From NCBI RefSeq assembly GCF_000002995.4, contig NW_025062479.1:6069221-6133220 (forward strand): a DNA stretch of 64,000 bases, written 5' to 3'. Numbering within the stretch: the first letter of the stretch is position 1; the number at the start of each line of letters is the position of its first letter. This DNA is from Brugia malayi. Lineage: Eukaryota > Nematoda > Chromadorea > Rhabditida > Onchocercidae. Both the position numbers and the translations under genes were made by a program. This document shows positions 28,323-41,058 of this stretch, piece after piece. A model generated the notes under the pieces. That model was not told where the DNA came from. It ran no database searches and saw only the letters and a program-made list of their open reading frames with translations.

Positions 28323-29651
28323 TATCTGTATTTATTTACTTTTTTTTATCATTTTTATCTGTCTGTCGTCAAAAGTAAGCAGGAAATAACATCAGGCTGT
28401 TCTAGAAGGTTTTTTTTTTTTTTGCTTGGAAACTGATTTACTTGATTATAGGTAACTGTCGCTAGTAAGCAAAGCTCAAGAAGGTGTGAAGTAGAGACCT
28501 TATTCATCATATTAGAAGAAATGTTATTTAAATATTTTTTGCTAACAGTCCTATTCTTTACTGTCGTTCTTATCCACTTTGTCATCGTTATCAGAGAAAG
28601 TAGGTCAGGTTGATGCAAGTTGTCAGAGTAGCAGAGGTGGTTGTGGGCGTTTGAGTGAAATAACAGAATGAGGAGTGCGTTCTCCTAGTGAACCACTTTC
28701 CTCATTTCGTTTTCTTTGTTGTCTTCATTGTTAGAAGTGTAAATCTCTCTAATAAAAGCTTTTCGTGCTGCTCAAAATGATCTAGAAGCTAATTGAAATG
28801 GGTCTCCCTGCTAACGTCGTCTCATTCAGTCCGTTTTTATGCCAGCTTAGCTTCTTTTTACTGAGGCTTATGTTTCTGTTTTTTTTTTTTGTTCTGTTTA
28901 TGTACCGCTATTTATCTATTGCTGTAGCACTTATTTATTCCTGCATCAGTTGTATCAAACTTTAAGTGTATTGCTTTACTTGCATATGACTTAACATGTA
29001 ATCAGTAGGTGGTATCACATCGACAGTAACTTTTCTGAAATCTCTTCAGAGGTTTTCCTAATTGTCTTTACAACGATATAGATTGAAGATAGAGTTGTCT
29101 CACTGAATGATAAACATTCCAGATTTGTCTGTTCTTTGAACATTCTTTGAATACGCTGATTTTGAAGTAATGTGTTAGCTTTCTATTTTATGGACTTTTC
29201 GTATCGTATAAAAATTTGCGGTTGCTAGGAGTTTTGAAAATCCTTATCGTGAAAGTCGATTATGTAATATGGTCATTGTTTTAGGCGTATTCGGAAAAAA
29301 TAATTTTTATAATTTTGTTCTTGTCTAAATAATTAAGCAAATTCTAATTGCTCATCACTGGATATGTTCTAAGTGATAAGTGGCGAGAATGTTAGCAAAC
29401 ATACCCGTTGTCTTGTTTAAGTCCATTTAATTTAATTTTTTTTTCTTTTTTTTGAGAATTTAAAAAATTTAGGATTGGCGTAGAAATTAATCATTAAGAA
29501 ACTTTTTTTAAGAACTACGTTGATTCAAGTCTGGCTTGAAGTTGACATATATATAGAACAAAGCATATTAAGCCATTTCCTTCTGAATTATCAGTAGTTA
29601 TTCATTATAGTTTTATGAAATATATTTAATCTGTACATCTTTTTAAAATAG

Positions 29652-29719
29652 GGTGTTGCGACATTTCATGGAAAGAATGATGTTAAAACACTAGAAATTC
29701 CACTTGCAAAGTGGGAAAC
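29652..29719 (+). CDS. Orphan exon-like segment upstream of Neuralized
   Basis: After a TTTTTAAAATAG acceptor, a 22-codon open segment (GVATFHGKNDVKTLEIPLAK...) ends at ACG followed by the possible donor GTTAGA. If unspliced, it reads on for ten codons to TAG. Composition is protein-like. Its phase (0) does not fit the first Neuralized exon, which needs phase 1, so it is either an alternative exon with a missing link or the last exon of another gene. Confidence 0.35.
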
Positions 29720-29843
29720 GGTTAGAATTGCATTTATTTATCATGGGAAGTAGTTTATTTTCGTGCTTATTTTCATCTCTCTTTGTGCGGGTAATATTTC
29801 TGTAAAGTGTTAAATCTCTTGCTACTTTTTTTTCGGAGCACAA

Positions 29844-32800
29844 ATGACTTCTGATGGAGATAGTTTGCTTAAAAATGCATCCAGTGATACGATATCCAGT
29901 GCTGGATCATCTGAGATCGTTGTATCAGAATCATTAGACGATACGACTCCAAGTGAATCTAATGAATTTGGAGACTGTGGAACTTTGAAAAGACTCTTTA
30001 AAAAGAGTGCTGACATTCGAAATAAATTCAAAGGTGTGTCCTGTTGTACAATTCAGCAATCAGATCTCACATGTGTTTTCACTGTTTCTTCCTTGTTCGC
30101 TGGCACTTAACACATTCTGTTGTTGGAAGATCTACGAAACTTAATAGTTTCTACAAATGTATATTGAATTTACGAACTTACGAACTTGTTGGTCTATTAT
30201 GTTAACTACGTTATTTTTTGTGGAAGATCTTGAGAGAAAGGTATTGTCTTCTTCAGCTTTCTTAAACTCGACATATGTGTGATAAAGGTTTGACTTCAAA
30301 ATTGTGTTGCTTATAAGTTATTCTACTCTGCAGATTTCGGATGAAATATTTTCTGCGATTTTGGTATTTTCTATATGCAGTTTTATTTAGTGTTAGTATG
30401 TGAAATGAATAAAGGGACTGGATTTTTTTTACCAGAATATTCTTATGTATGCGACATATGTATCCTTATATACATTTCTTTCTGTTCCTGTACCAAATTT
30501 TTCGCTGTTGGAAAATGTTGCCAATAACCTCAAACATGATTGAGAGAGGTACGATTTGTGTTGTGGAAATAAGAGAAGTTAAGTTTAGGACTATGCTTTG
30601 AGGACTAGGTTAATAAGAATGATGTGGAGGATGGGATCGGAGGATTGACTTCCAGTAGCTGTTTTTTTATCCTAAATGCTCTGCCATATAAATACTTAGC
30701 GGATTGAGTGATGCTGTTATATTTGCTGTAATTACTCGTTGTGTATCTCATTTTCTGAATAATAAATTTCTTGTGTTATCATTAAAGTCCAAATTGTGAA
30801 CAATGGTTTTCACACATCCACCATGTTGCTGAAGCTTATTTGCTGTTTGGTATTGTCGCAGGAGATATTTTCATACGCAGAAAAAGGACGTTATTTTTTT
30901 TTTTTGTGAGATTGTATATCATAAGATTTGGCTTGATTTGTAATGCTAGTATGCTCTCTAATGCAAGTATTTATCCCATCATGAGACGCAATCCTTGTTA
31001 TGCAGGGTGACCATCGGTAGCTTTCAGATTATTGGACTATTGAGTTACGACAATTATCACGGCTTAGGAAAATTTTCATGAAATTGGAATTAGTTTCTTG
31101 TATTTTATAGCATATTCCAGTCAGAAATTTTGTTTACGAAATTCATATATTCAGTGAGGCGTTAAGCATTTTGAATATCCGTAGAACTAAAATATATTAC
31201 AAAAAGCTAGGTGTTCGGTATACTGCACTTACATACAAGCAACTGATGTCTACTGTGTACGGGGAAGAGTTAAACTAAATATTTTACTTTCTACTGATTG
31301 CTTGAAAACCAATTTTAATTTTTTCTTTTCAGAATCAGTTCCTGATGACGGACTACAAATTGCGAATTACGATGAAAATACGGTGGTAAATCAGGGCACA
31401 TCGGAATGGCCTCTGCCGCAGCTTACTTTTCACCATGTGCATGGTTCTAACATACAGATTTTACGAGGAGGACGAGTCGCGAGACGAAGGGAATCTTTCT
31501 GTAAAGGACTTGCATTCAGCAGTCGGTAAGTTTCCAACTATTCATTCACTAATTTTACGGAAAAACTCATAAGTTTAAGCTATGAACTCTTTACATGGTG
31601 TTGATTGTTATTTTCTAAAATTGACATGTTTAGCTCTAATAGAGTGGAAGTAGGAGGACGAAAAAAAGAATAATTTGTTTTCTAAAACACCTTTTTGTGT
31701 AAAAAATACCTCTTTTTTATATACAATACGTGGGGGCTTGTTTTCAAATCAAAATAATATCTTTTTTGAGATTTGCAAATTTTGTCATTTTAAAAATATT
31801 TCGTATGAAATTTCATATTCATGAGACTTTTTTCTTCATTTTTTTAAAATGTTTCAGCCAGTTTTTGTTCAGGATCAACAGTAATCGAATCTAGAAGTTT
31901 TGCAGACCGATACAAATAGATGAGAATGTTTGCATTCGATTTGCCGAAGTGGTTTCAAATTGGTCTGGTGTTTTACGCTTCGGTGTTACAAATGTTGATC
32001 CTGAAACTTTCCGCGGTATCGAACTACCGAAGTAAGGATTTTCTATGGTTTTGTTGACACCTTAACTCCATTTTTCAGTGTCTGTTGTCGTTTGCAATGT
32101 ATAATATTCTAATATTCAATTTTCTAGATTTGCATGTCCGGATTTAACGAGTAAAGAAGGCTATTGGGCAAAAGCATTACCAGAGCGTTACTCTGTCGCC
32201 GGTTCAATTTTGCATTTTTATGTGAACGCTGAGGGCGAACTTTATTACGGAATAAATGGTGTTTTAAAAGGACAGTTTCTGAATGGAATCAATGTGTTTT
32301 CGCCCTTATGGGTTATTGTTGATATATATGGGAATAGTTCCTCACTTGAATTCATTGGTAAATACTTTTTCCTAGTTGATTGCCGTACAAAGTTTTTTTC
32401 AAACCGGTATTCGTAGAAAGTCACTCATTTCCATGATGAACTTGGCCATGATTCAATTAGCTCGGCGAATCAGTGAGCCGTTACGTCTCCGAATATCTAA
32501 CAGTAAAAGTGGATTTTTCATGATCTCGATTATCTTGATATGTATTTTGATTTAGTTTGAGCGCTGTGTGGATTGTTTATTAATTTTTTGCAGTGTAATG
32601 CGAATCACGTTTCGATGTTATATCGATACTTACTCTGTTCGGTTAATTTGCAGATCCGAATGAAGTGAGGTTTCGGTCAGCACGGTCAGCAGTGAGTAGG
32701 AATCGTGCAAGCAGTCGACCTCTTTCAGCAACATCAGTTTCACAAACACAAATTGCAACGACGAGCACTACGACGCATCACCGACATCCTAGAAATAGTT

Positions 32801-35122
32801 CAAATACGCGGCCAGATTTTCCTCCTTTGAAATATCATACAGGTATGATGTGTATCATTTCAAATTAATTTATAAAAGTTTCCCACTTCGTTACCTTAGT
32901 ATCAAAATAGATTTTTCAGGCGCACAGTTTACACCGTTAACTTTCCATACTGTCCGTGGAAAGCATGTTGCTTTGACTCACGCTTATACTGTTGCTGAAA
33001 GACATGCTGGTGAATATGCCTGTGGTTACGTTTTCACATCCAGACCTCTTGCACTAAATGAAAAAATCGTGATTCAGGTTGCGTTTGAAATGTAAAATTT
33101 ATAATTTTTGTCGTATGTGAACAATACTTTCAGAGTATATGTGAAAAAAAATCTAGTTTGTGAGTGATTTTATGCATATTTTGGGACTCTTTTTCACAAT
33201 CACACTTTGTTTTTAGGTATTGGATATAGAATCAGCTTATACGGGTAGTATGGCGTTCGGATTGACCTGCTGTGATCCGGTTAATTTGCAAGGGTCGACA
33301 CTTCCCGTGGATAGTGATGATCTTTTAGAAAGACCGGAATATTGGGTTGGCATAAAAGATGTAGCTGCACAACCTAAAATTAGTGATGAACTATCGTTTT
33401 GGATCACCGAAAAAGGTGTTTCTCGTTTTCATCAAGAAATTTTCTCAGAACATTTTGTAGAGTTCTCATTTCATTATGTCATTTTTAAGGTGAGGTTTAT
33501 TTTGCGAAGAACAACCTCACGCCTCGAGTCATCATTCATGTGGATACGTCTGTGAAGCTGTGGGCATATTTCGATGTTTACGGCACGACTCAGAAAATAC
33601 GTGTACTAGGTAATTTTGAATCTGATAAAGATACTGGGAAGATTCAATGCGATGTCATCAAGATTTTGTTTGATTTGATAGAAGTTACATATTAATATCA
33701 TTAACGAGTTATGATCTCAAATAACATGTATAAACATGTATACATGATTGATAGCTAAAGCTTGGTCGTGACGAATACTGAGACCGTCTGCATTACGCCA
33801 AAATTCACGCTAAAAATTGCAAGATTTCAAAATAATACAATATAAAGTTATTTGTTTTTGTATAGGAAGTATTAAAATAGTAGCAGCGTATCAAATGGCA
33901 GTGCGTTTGCCGCCAGTTCCAGCAATCACAAGAACTTCTCGTAGTTTGCTTGACTTATCTCCTGAAATACGAACGGATGCTGGAAGATCAAGTAGCGAAT
34001 TGTAAGTTTTATCGTTTTTGTGGATTTTTTCTTATCAGCTATTTCGAATCACCGAAGAAGCACTTGTGGCTTCCGTCGTGGGTTCTGACAGCTCCTTTTA
34101 GATGTGCTTTTCCAACAACGAGTGCTCATCTTACGCATGGCAGTCGTGAGAACTGTTCTCCTTTTTTATCCAGACGAACGCAGTCGGAAACTGGTGACAG
34201 TTTGAGCGGAGTGTTTTTACGTCTACCATGTTCTTCACGTAATTTTTTTTTTTTTTTTGTGTTCTTTATCAAGCTTTTCAACAGCCAAATATTTTAAATA
34301 TTGATCAAGGGGAATGGATAAGTTGGTATCAGTATAAATTTATTCCTGTTCAGAAGCAGAAAGGAGAGTACCTACTTCAGCACCTACCGTAGCTATGCCT
34401 TCGAGGCCGGTATTCATGAGTGGGGAACATTTCATCGACTTCCTGGAAAATTTAGATAACATTCATGGACTTCATGGTAACGAACCCAACATATCTCATC
34501 GATCGCAATTCCCATCACCTCTGGTTCCAGCCAGGTAAAAATTTGATTAATGTAGAACTGTACTTTACATGTCATTTGTAAGTATGTCGAAGTTAACAGT
34601 CAGAATTTTATGTGTACATTGAAGATCATCTCCTGTGCGGCTTCTGCCAGGAAGGCCACCTTTACATCCTTCACTACGTCCACCATTATTCGCACAGACG
34701 GAAAGCCACCAGCAACGGTACGGTGATGATGAGGGTGAAGTTGGCGATGAATGTAGGATTTGTATGAACTCTAAAGTAAATTTTCTCTTCTGTAGAATGA
34801 CTGAAAAGAATCTTAAAAACGTATACTAAAGAAAAGTGATTTTACCGTTGCAATGAATGCAGGGACTGGTTTGACATTTATCTGGGTTGAACAATTTCCA
34901 GTAATTTGTTTTGCATTTGAATTTGAAGGTTTGGTTAATAAATCAGCAGTTATGTGCTGGAGTCATTCATAATTTATTTGATTTTAGGTAAACTGTGTAA
35001 TCTACACATGTGGACATATGTCGATGTGTTTCGAATGTGCCACAGAAACATGGCACTTGAATGGAGAATGCCCCATATGTCGTAAAAAGATCGAGGATGT
35101 CATCAAAATTTACAAATCATAA
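29844..35122 (+). CDS. neur: Neuralized-like E3 ubiquitin ligase (NHR-NHR-RING), 13 exons
   Basis: Exons: 29844-30033, 31333-31525, 31906-32031, 32128-32357, 32654-32842, 32920-33077, 33217-33415, 33490-33609, 33866-34001, 34102-34238, 34354-34534, 34625-34775, 34988-35122. All phases match and encode about 714 residues. After an acidic Ser-rich N-terminus, the first Neuralized homology repeat shows GGRVARRRESFCKGLAFSSR, and the second shows FTSRPLALNEKIVIQ and GSMAFGLTCCDP. The C-terminus is a C3HC4 RING finger (CRICMNSK...CGHMSMCFECA...CPICRKK) ending close to the stop, as in Neuralized. Family members recruit E2 enzymes and, in insects, promote Delta endocytosis in Notch signalling; the role here is inferred. 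The start ATG lies shortly after a T-rich AG. The 34102 acceptor is one of two in-frame choices; an upstream alternative (34039) would add residues to the Ser-rich linker. Confidence 0.92.
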
Positions 35123-36970
35123 CTTCGTCTATATCATATGGCTATCTCTTTTCTTAAATTTTTAGCTACTGTTACTTCTCTTCTATTAAATCACTCACCC
35201 ACTGGATCTTTCTAAAAACTTGTCAGTATCTTTTCTCAGTTTTGTATAAGAACTGGTCGTTTTCTTCTATTTAAACGCCTCCTTGCACAAAATGCAACAC
35301 GCATCAAGATTTCAGGAACTGAATATGAAGAAATCTAATTTTGTCCACTGTTTCAGAAATAGTTCCTTCTCGCATACTTTATATCCTTCGCTTTTTTTCA
35401 TTTTCTAAGTTTTCGAAATATAATAAATTTATCTATTAATTTATGTTGAACGGTAGTTTTTCATAATTGATGAATATACTTGTTTTATGGCATCATTTCG
35501 TTAACTTTGATTTCATGATGGTAGTCGTTATTCTCAAATTAACCGGTTCATCTTTTGCTAGAACTTTTTGTTGGACTCTTTAATTTTTTGACCACCTGTT
35601 TATGAAATGCCAGTTACGTAATAAATCTTCCAACATAATATCTAAGCGAAATGTTACTTGTGATTTGTAAATTTATTTTGTGGTTACTTCTAACATTTTA
35701 ATATTTTACTGTGCGAGTTATAATGAACTGTGCAGAATGTGCAAGAGTGCTGAGAATTGCCTTTATGATTTCACCGTGTTCTAGATGGTTCTTAATCAGA
35801 TGTTTAAGTTATCCGGTATGCTGTTCATTTCTTTGTCATGGATTTCTTGAAGTCATAATACAATATTACAGTCAAATCCCGGTATATTCATTCTTTCGTA
35901 GACATTGTTTTGGTTTTTATAGATTGTATAATTAAATTTCCTGCCGTGTATATCCATAATTTTTGCGCATCGCTTGTTGCACAAACATAGTTCGTCTTTA
36001 CTTGCACTATGATTTTAGTTACTTATCGTCATTAATTGGAATTTATAGTTTATTAATGTTATTGTGATGTTCTAAAGCTTAGTGATGTTCCACTGGTATG
36101 TTGACACTTGGCTTCATTGTTAAGAAGTTTGAAGTTCACAAGTCAGAATTATTTGTGGATATAATAGATGTGCCTGCTTTATTTACCTTATTTTGATCTG
36201 TGTATTATCATTTACTGCGCTGATGGATGTTTGTGGAAGCCCGCCTTCTGGTCTAATTTTTGCATATTTTTTTGGTCTGAATTGTAAATTGTTTCAGACG
36301 TTGCTTTCATGCTTGTGCTGGATCTTTCAGTTGAAAGTCTGTCTTTTATTCAACGGCTTTCTACTGGGTTGATAGTTCACTTTCATTTGAGTGTCTATCC
36401 TTTGGTGCTAAATTTTCTAATTTGCCTTTAGCTGTTTAAGTTTTCTCACAAGTATGCCTCTTCATGTACTCTAGTGGCCCGTGGCCGTTTTACAGTGACT
36501 TTTGCAGTACACGAAATTGTTGGTTCTGCTGTGTCATAACTACTCATCATTACCCCAAACCTACTTCTACCATTACAAAAAAAAAAAAAAAAAAAAAACA
36601 TTTGGATAATATGTGTTTTGTATAAATGTGAAGTTCCTTCACTTCATGCTTGTTTTAAAATTTCACTGTACCAATAACGCATTGTCATTATCACATTATT
36701 TTCCTTCGCTGTCTGGGACGCATCATCCCAGCTGGATAAAAATGTTATTCAAAATGCATTATTATTATCGCGATATAAGAGAAATATTCCTCAATTTCAT
36801 GAAAACCACATTTTCCTCCAAATTATTCTAATAAACATCCAATGTGCAAGTTGTTTACAGTTTGACGTTTATGATTAAATTTTCATAAATCATTCCGCAT
36901 CTGGGATTATTGCACATGAGTCTCTTCCTCTCTTTCGTTTGCATTAAATAACGTGATTACCATACGATGA
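35123..36970. other. Non-coding region downstream of Neuralized
   Basis: An AATAAA hexamer near 35422 is a plausible polyadenylation signal for the Neuralized gene. Short open frames (35711-35935, 36613-36831) are hydrophobic or low-complexity, with no splice context. A 26-base poly-A tract lies at about 36573-36598. Confidence 0.5.
36573..36598. repeat. Poly-A tract of about 26 bases
   Basis: An uninterrupted A run lies in intergenic DNA, preceded by CCATTAC. I saw no recognisable retroposed body upstream, so a retrotransposition tail cannot be claimed. Confidence 0.9.
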
Positions 36971-37242
36971 TTTTTGAAACCTAACAGATGGCTTATGTTG
37001 ACTCCCATTTTGACAAGAATACATCTACGTTATGTAAACGCGTCAAATAATTCTCCCGGTTCGGTAATAATCATATTCTTTATTGATGAACTGTTATACT
37101 ACTATATTGTCAAATTATGTGGAAACAATTTACTCCAAGATCAAGAAATAAAGGAGCTTCTCCTAAAGATGATTATTGACTCTTATCAAATTCCGACACT
37201 GCCAAATCTCCTGAACTAGTAAATTCTCTACAAATATTTTAG

Positions 37243-37953
37243 TGTTACAAGCCGGGATTGTCAGCTATTATAGTCGAAAGTGCACAAACGGCAAAAGAGA
37301 AACTAGAATTTCTTAATGAGGTCAAAAGGATGAATCTAACACCATTAGATAAAGTGCTTACAAAGAAGAAAATCGTCAACAGCACGAGGCCAGAAAAAGA
37401 ATTAGGGCGAGTTAATGCACCTCAAGCTGTACTTTCACACTCTCGAAGTCGCAAAGTGGATGGAATGTATTTGTCGCTACAAATGCGAAGCTATAATGTA
37501 GTGAACAAAGAGTATTGTTTTAAGTGATTTTAATCTACTTTGTAACCTTAACACCCATAAAATCCCTCCCAATTTTCTTCCTTGCAAAGCCATTCATTAT
37601 AGTTCCTTGTTTGGTAGGGCTCGGTTGCGAGGTGTCTAGTTTGCTTGTATCTTTAAAAGATTTATAATTAAGTTACATTTGTGTGTTATGTATCAATTCA
37701 TTATTGTAATGCTGTATAATATTTAATGTTAATCTGTGGTTTAATTACTCAAGTTTGAGGTTTGAATAATAAACTATTTCAGGAAGTACAGGTAAACAGT
37801 ACAGATTTGAGAATCTACCAGTATCGAAGACAAAGAAATCAACGATCTGAACTATCAAGAAAGGAAAATGACTTTGTTTCACAAGGAAACAGGGCAGTAA
37901 GAAAGATACTAAATTTGTCTTTACACTTCCAGAAAGAAGACAAATGCACATAA
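37243..37953 (+). CDS. Candidate two-exon gene or gene remnant of unknown function
   Basis: After an ATATTTTAG acceptor at 37242, an open segment (GLSAIIVESAQTAKEKLEFL... then a Lys-rich stretch) runs to AAA at about 37458, followed by GTGGAT. A second open segment begins after CTATTTCAG near 37782 and runs to TAA at 37951-37953, and the phases agree (0 to 0). The joined peptide is basic, rich in Lys, Arg and Gln, and resembles no family I know. An open frame at 36974-37219 may be a further upstream exon, but its phase does not join cleanly. The decayed retroelement begins shortly downstream, so this may instead be degraded mobile DNA. Confidence 0.35.
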
Positions 37954-37959
37954 ATGGTC

Positions 37960-39500
37960 GAGAACAAAAGATAAACGAAGGTAAAGAAATTTTTATAGCT
38001 TTAACCAAGTACAAGAAGGATTCCGACCCAGTAATCTAATCCTAAACCAAAATGAAAAGAAAGAGAGACTTGCTTACCAGCAGAAGTGCATCACTCAACA
38101 GTGAATTTGCCTAACTACCGATGTTTAGTGGTAATCTAAAATTATGGAAAGCAGTTTTAAAGTATAATCTCCAAAATATCCCAGACATCCAAAAATTGAA
38201 TTATTTTATGTCTTGTTTCAAAGACAGGCTCTACCAAACTGTGAAATATCTTACCTGAGAATTACAATGTTATAAGAAAGGTCGTGAAGGAAAAATATGG
38301 CAAATCCTTTGTTATAAAAAAACCACTATCAATGAATTGCACTCAGTCAAAAAAAAATGATCGAGAGTGGAGGATAACTACTGAGACAATGGAATGAAAT
38401 TTGTGACAAAACATGTGGAAATTCAAAACATTGACGTACAGCAATTCTTACTGAGAGTAAATTGCTGGCATGTATATTAGATAATGTTATCAATTGAAGG
38501 ACGTCAATTGAAGCATGTATTAGATATATCAATAAGGTAAGAAAAATTTTTGATAGAACTAGCACAACGAAATGAAGACATCACTAGAAGGCAAATTCTT
38601 CGTATTATGAAGAATCAAACCATAAGATTGAAGTCATACCCACGATATACCACAAAAGAAACCATATGTCTAGGTGTAACGACATCGCCAGCACTTAATG
38701 TCTTGAAAGTTATTTGATTTGGGCAATCTGATGTTTCACAGGCAGGAATTGTTGTAAAGGTTCATGGAAGATTGCTGGTAATATTTATGACAGTTATTAG
38801 TCAATAAAGAATATTAATAACTCAAAGAAATTGTTTTGAAGTTTGAATGAGAATTGGTAATGAACTCATTATCAATTGAGTTGCAATTTAAGAGAGTTAT
38901 CAAAATGTCGAAATGAAGATTTTCCGTACAGCGTGAACAAGTAAGTAATGGCATAGAAGCCAAAAGGAGAAGACCTGGATAATGAATTCATATTCTATAT
39001 TGAGTGATTTACAAAGGCATATTGCAATACTCATTGAATACTCCTTGAACATAGGATTAATTATCAGAATGGAAAAAAAAAATGAAAAAATTTATCAAGA
39101 AAAGAAGAAAGAATCATAGTCAGTGACCAAATTCCAGTAATTGTTTGGAGAATTAATGGAATTTAAGCTAAAACATACGCCAATAAGGGAAAAACTTCAG
39201 CCTTAATCACAACGGAACAACCCGAATTAAGTGGTTCTGAATCAACTACAAATTCAAAGAAAATTACTAAAGATTATAAAAAGAAAAGAAATGTACACTC
39301 AGAAACAAGGGCCATTGGGATAACAAGTCGGACTTATGCTGTCTTGGAGCTGATCTTGCAGCAAACAGTATTGTACCAGAAGAAACATTTATTTTTTTTA
39401 AAAAAACATTTATGTTTACAATGCTGTACTGTTATACTGCTGGATCAAACAAGGAGGAAACTAATTCAACATTCATAACTAATTAAGCGACTCGACTAAC
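37960..39500 (+). mobile_element. Decayed BEL/Pao-type LTR retrotransposon fragment
   Basis: Translation around 38105-38340 gives pieces typical of the Gag-like DUF1759 region of BEL/Pao elements: LPMFSGNLKLWKAV, then IPDIQKLNYFMSCFKD, then after a stop and a frame change ENYNVIRKVVKEKYGKSF. Upstream, around 37999-38100, a Gln/Lys-rich helical stretch fits the region preceding it. Stops and frame changes break the sequence throughout, so it is not functional. Downstream to about 39500 the DNA has the same A-rich texture, but I could not place protease, reverse transcriptase or integrase motifs. I saw no long terminal repeats, and the outer limits are guesses. Confidence 0.55.
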
Positions 39501-40371
39501 GTATCAACAAGACAAGGAAGTTTCAAAAAGAAGTCTTAGATTTAGTTGACATTGACCTACAGTTATCCTTTATATCGAAGTAAGTAGCAAATCCATTAAA
39601 GTTAGAAGAAATCAAAAGAAAAAACTAGTCATCTTCTCGATTTATGTTTTAAACCAAATTTAGGACTTTTTTTCTTAAATTTAATAATACAATTAAAAAA
39701 GCAGAAAGCATCTCTCACCTACTTTTAATTTTTTGGAAATATGAGATGACAGAAGAAATAATGGAATATAAACTCATAATAATGACACTGTTCCATCTTT
39801 ATCTTCACTTGTATGTTAAGAACTCAATAGTTACGCAGTTTTTCATCACAAAATATTTCGCATCACGAAATACATTTTACGATCCTTGGAGTCAAGTCGT
39901 AGATATTGGTAGTGGTGTAAATATATAGTACAAGAGATATGATAATAAGAGAAACGTTCATTACGTAGCAATCAATTAATAAGGTCCAACCCTTATCTAA
40001 TCCTGCCAGTAGAAATGAATTAATCAAATTTTGGAAAGCGGGAAATAATGTAAATGGTGTTAGATTGTAGAGCATTAATGTTATGCTTTAGGATGATCCA
40101 ATATATGGTGTATAAACAAGATGTCGTTCTGTCAACCTATGCATATATAGCATAGCACAACAAACAAACGTTTACTGTTGCGATACCTCTGTTCGTGTCC
40201 TCCCTTCTTTGATTCATATGTTTACGTTACAGCAGTATCAAGTTTGTTTAAGCTTTTATAATCTCACATTTTAAAGACTGCTAGATTAATGGTAAACTGC
40301 TGGTTGAAATTCAAAGTATCTCTTTTCGTTACAGAAGCCGCTTCAATTGTTAGTTTTCACATTTTCACACA
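39501..40371. other. Spacer upstream of the inversin-like gene
   Basis: AT-rich DNA with short open frames of no evident coding value. It may include the end of the decayed retroelement and the promoter of the ankyrin-repeat gene. Confidence 0.4.
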
Positions 40372-41014
40372 ATGAGCAGGAAAGAGAATACCCTGAAGCA
40401 CTTGCGCTTTGGCTTATATCGTACATCAACAAGAACTATTCTTTATGGGTTCAGCTTACTTAGTGCAAATAATTCAGCAAACAGTAATGATGGTGATGCA
40501 GTCCTGTTGAACGTTCGCTTTATTCCAAGCACTGAAAATCTCCACTCGGAATTTTGCAAGTCAACTTAATCCGAATTATATGATTTGCTTTCTTGTCATC
40601 TACATTCTTCTCATCTTCAGCTACTCGCTGGAGCTAAATTATCAGAAATTGTCTGATTGACTTATAAAAAATTGGAAAAGGATCAGTAAATAATAAAAAA
40701 AGAATGTAAAGGACTAGAAACCGTTTTCAGAATTTAAAGAGGCGAATAAGTAACCTATCATTAAGAATAATGACGCATCTTCGGGTTATATTCCCATATT
40801 TTTTGCGCGTTTGTTTTAGAGTTCCTAAACTAACTGATGAAGATTTGCCAACAACCATTAATCAAGGAAGTTCAACTAATGTGAGTTAGTTTTTTGGGAT
40901 TTTTTATTGAAGTTCTTTGCTTGTTCAAATTTAAAAATTCTTTGATCATTGACATCGAGCATTGAAATAAGAAACAATAGTATGTTATTGAACATTTATT
41001 TTTGTGAGGATGCG

Positions 41015-41058
<44 letters not shown>

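Larger units (their letters stand above)
23442..29651. other. Spacer between divergent choline kinase and Neuralized genes
   Basis: This head-to-head interval is probably regulatory plus 5' untranslated exons. It holds two isolated exon-like segments on the minus strand (25657-25734 and 28057-28322), listed separately, an AT microsatellite near 27128-27162, and short poly-T runs (for example 28409-28425). I saw no complete gene. Confidence 0.5.
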
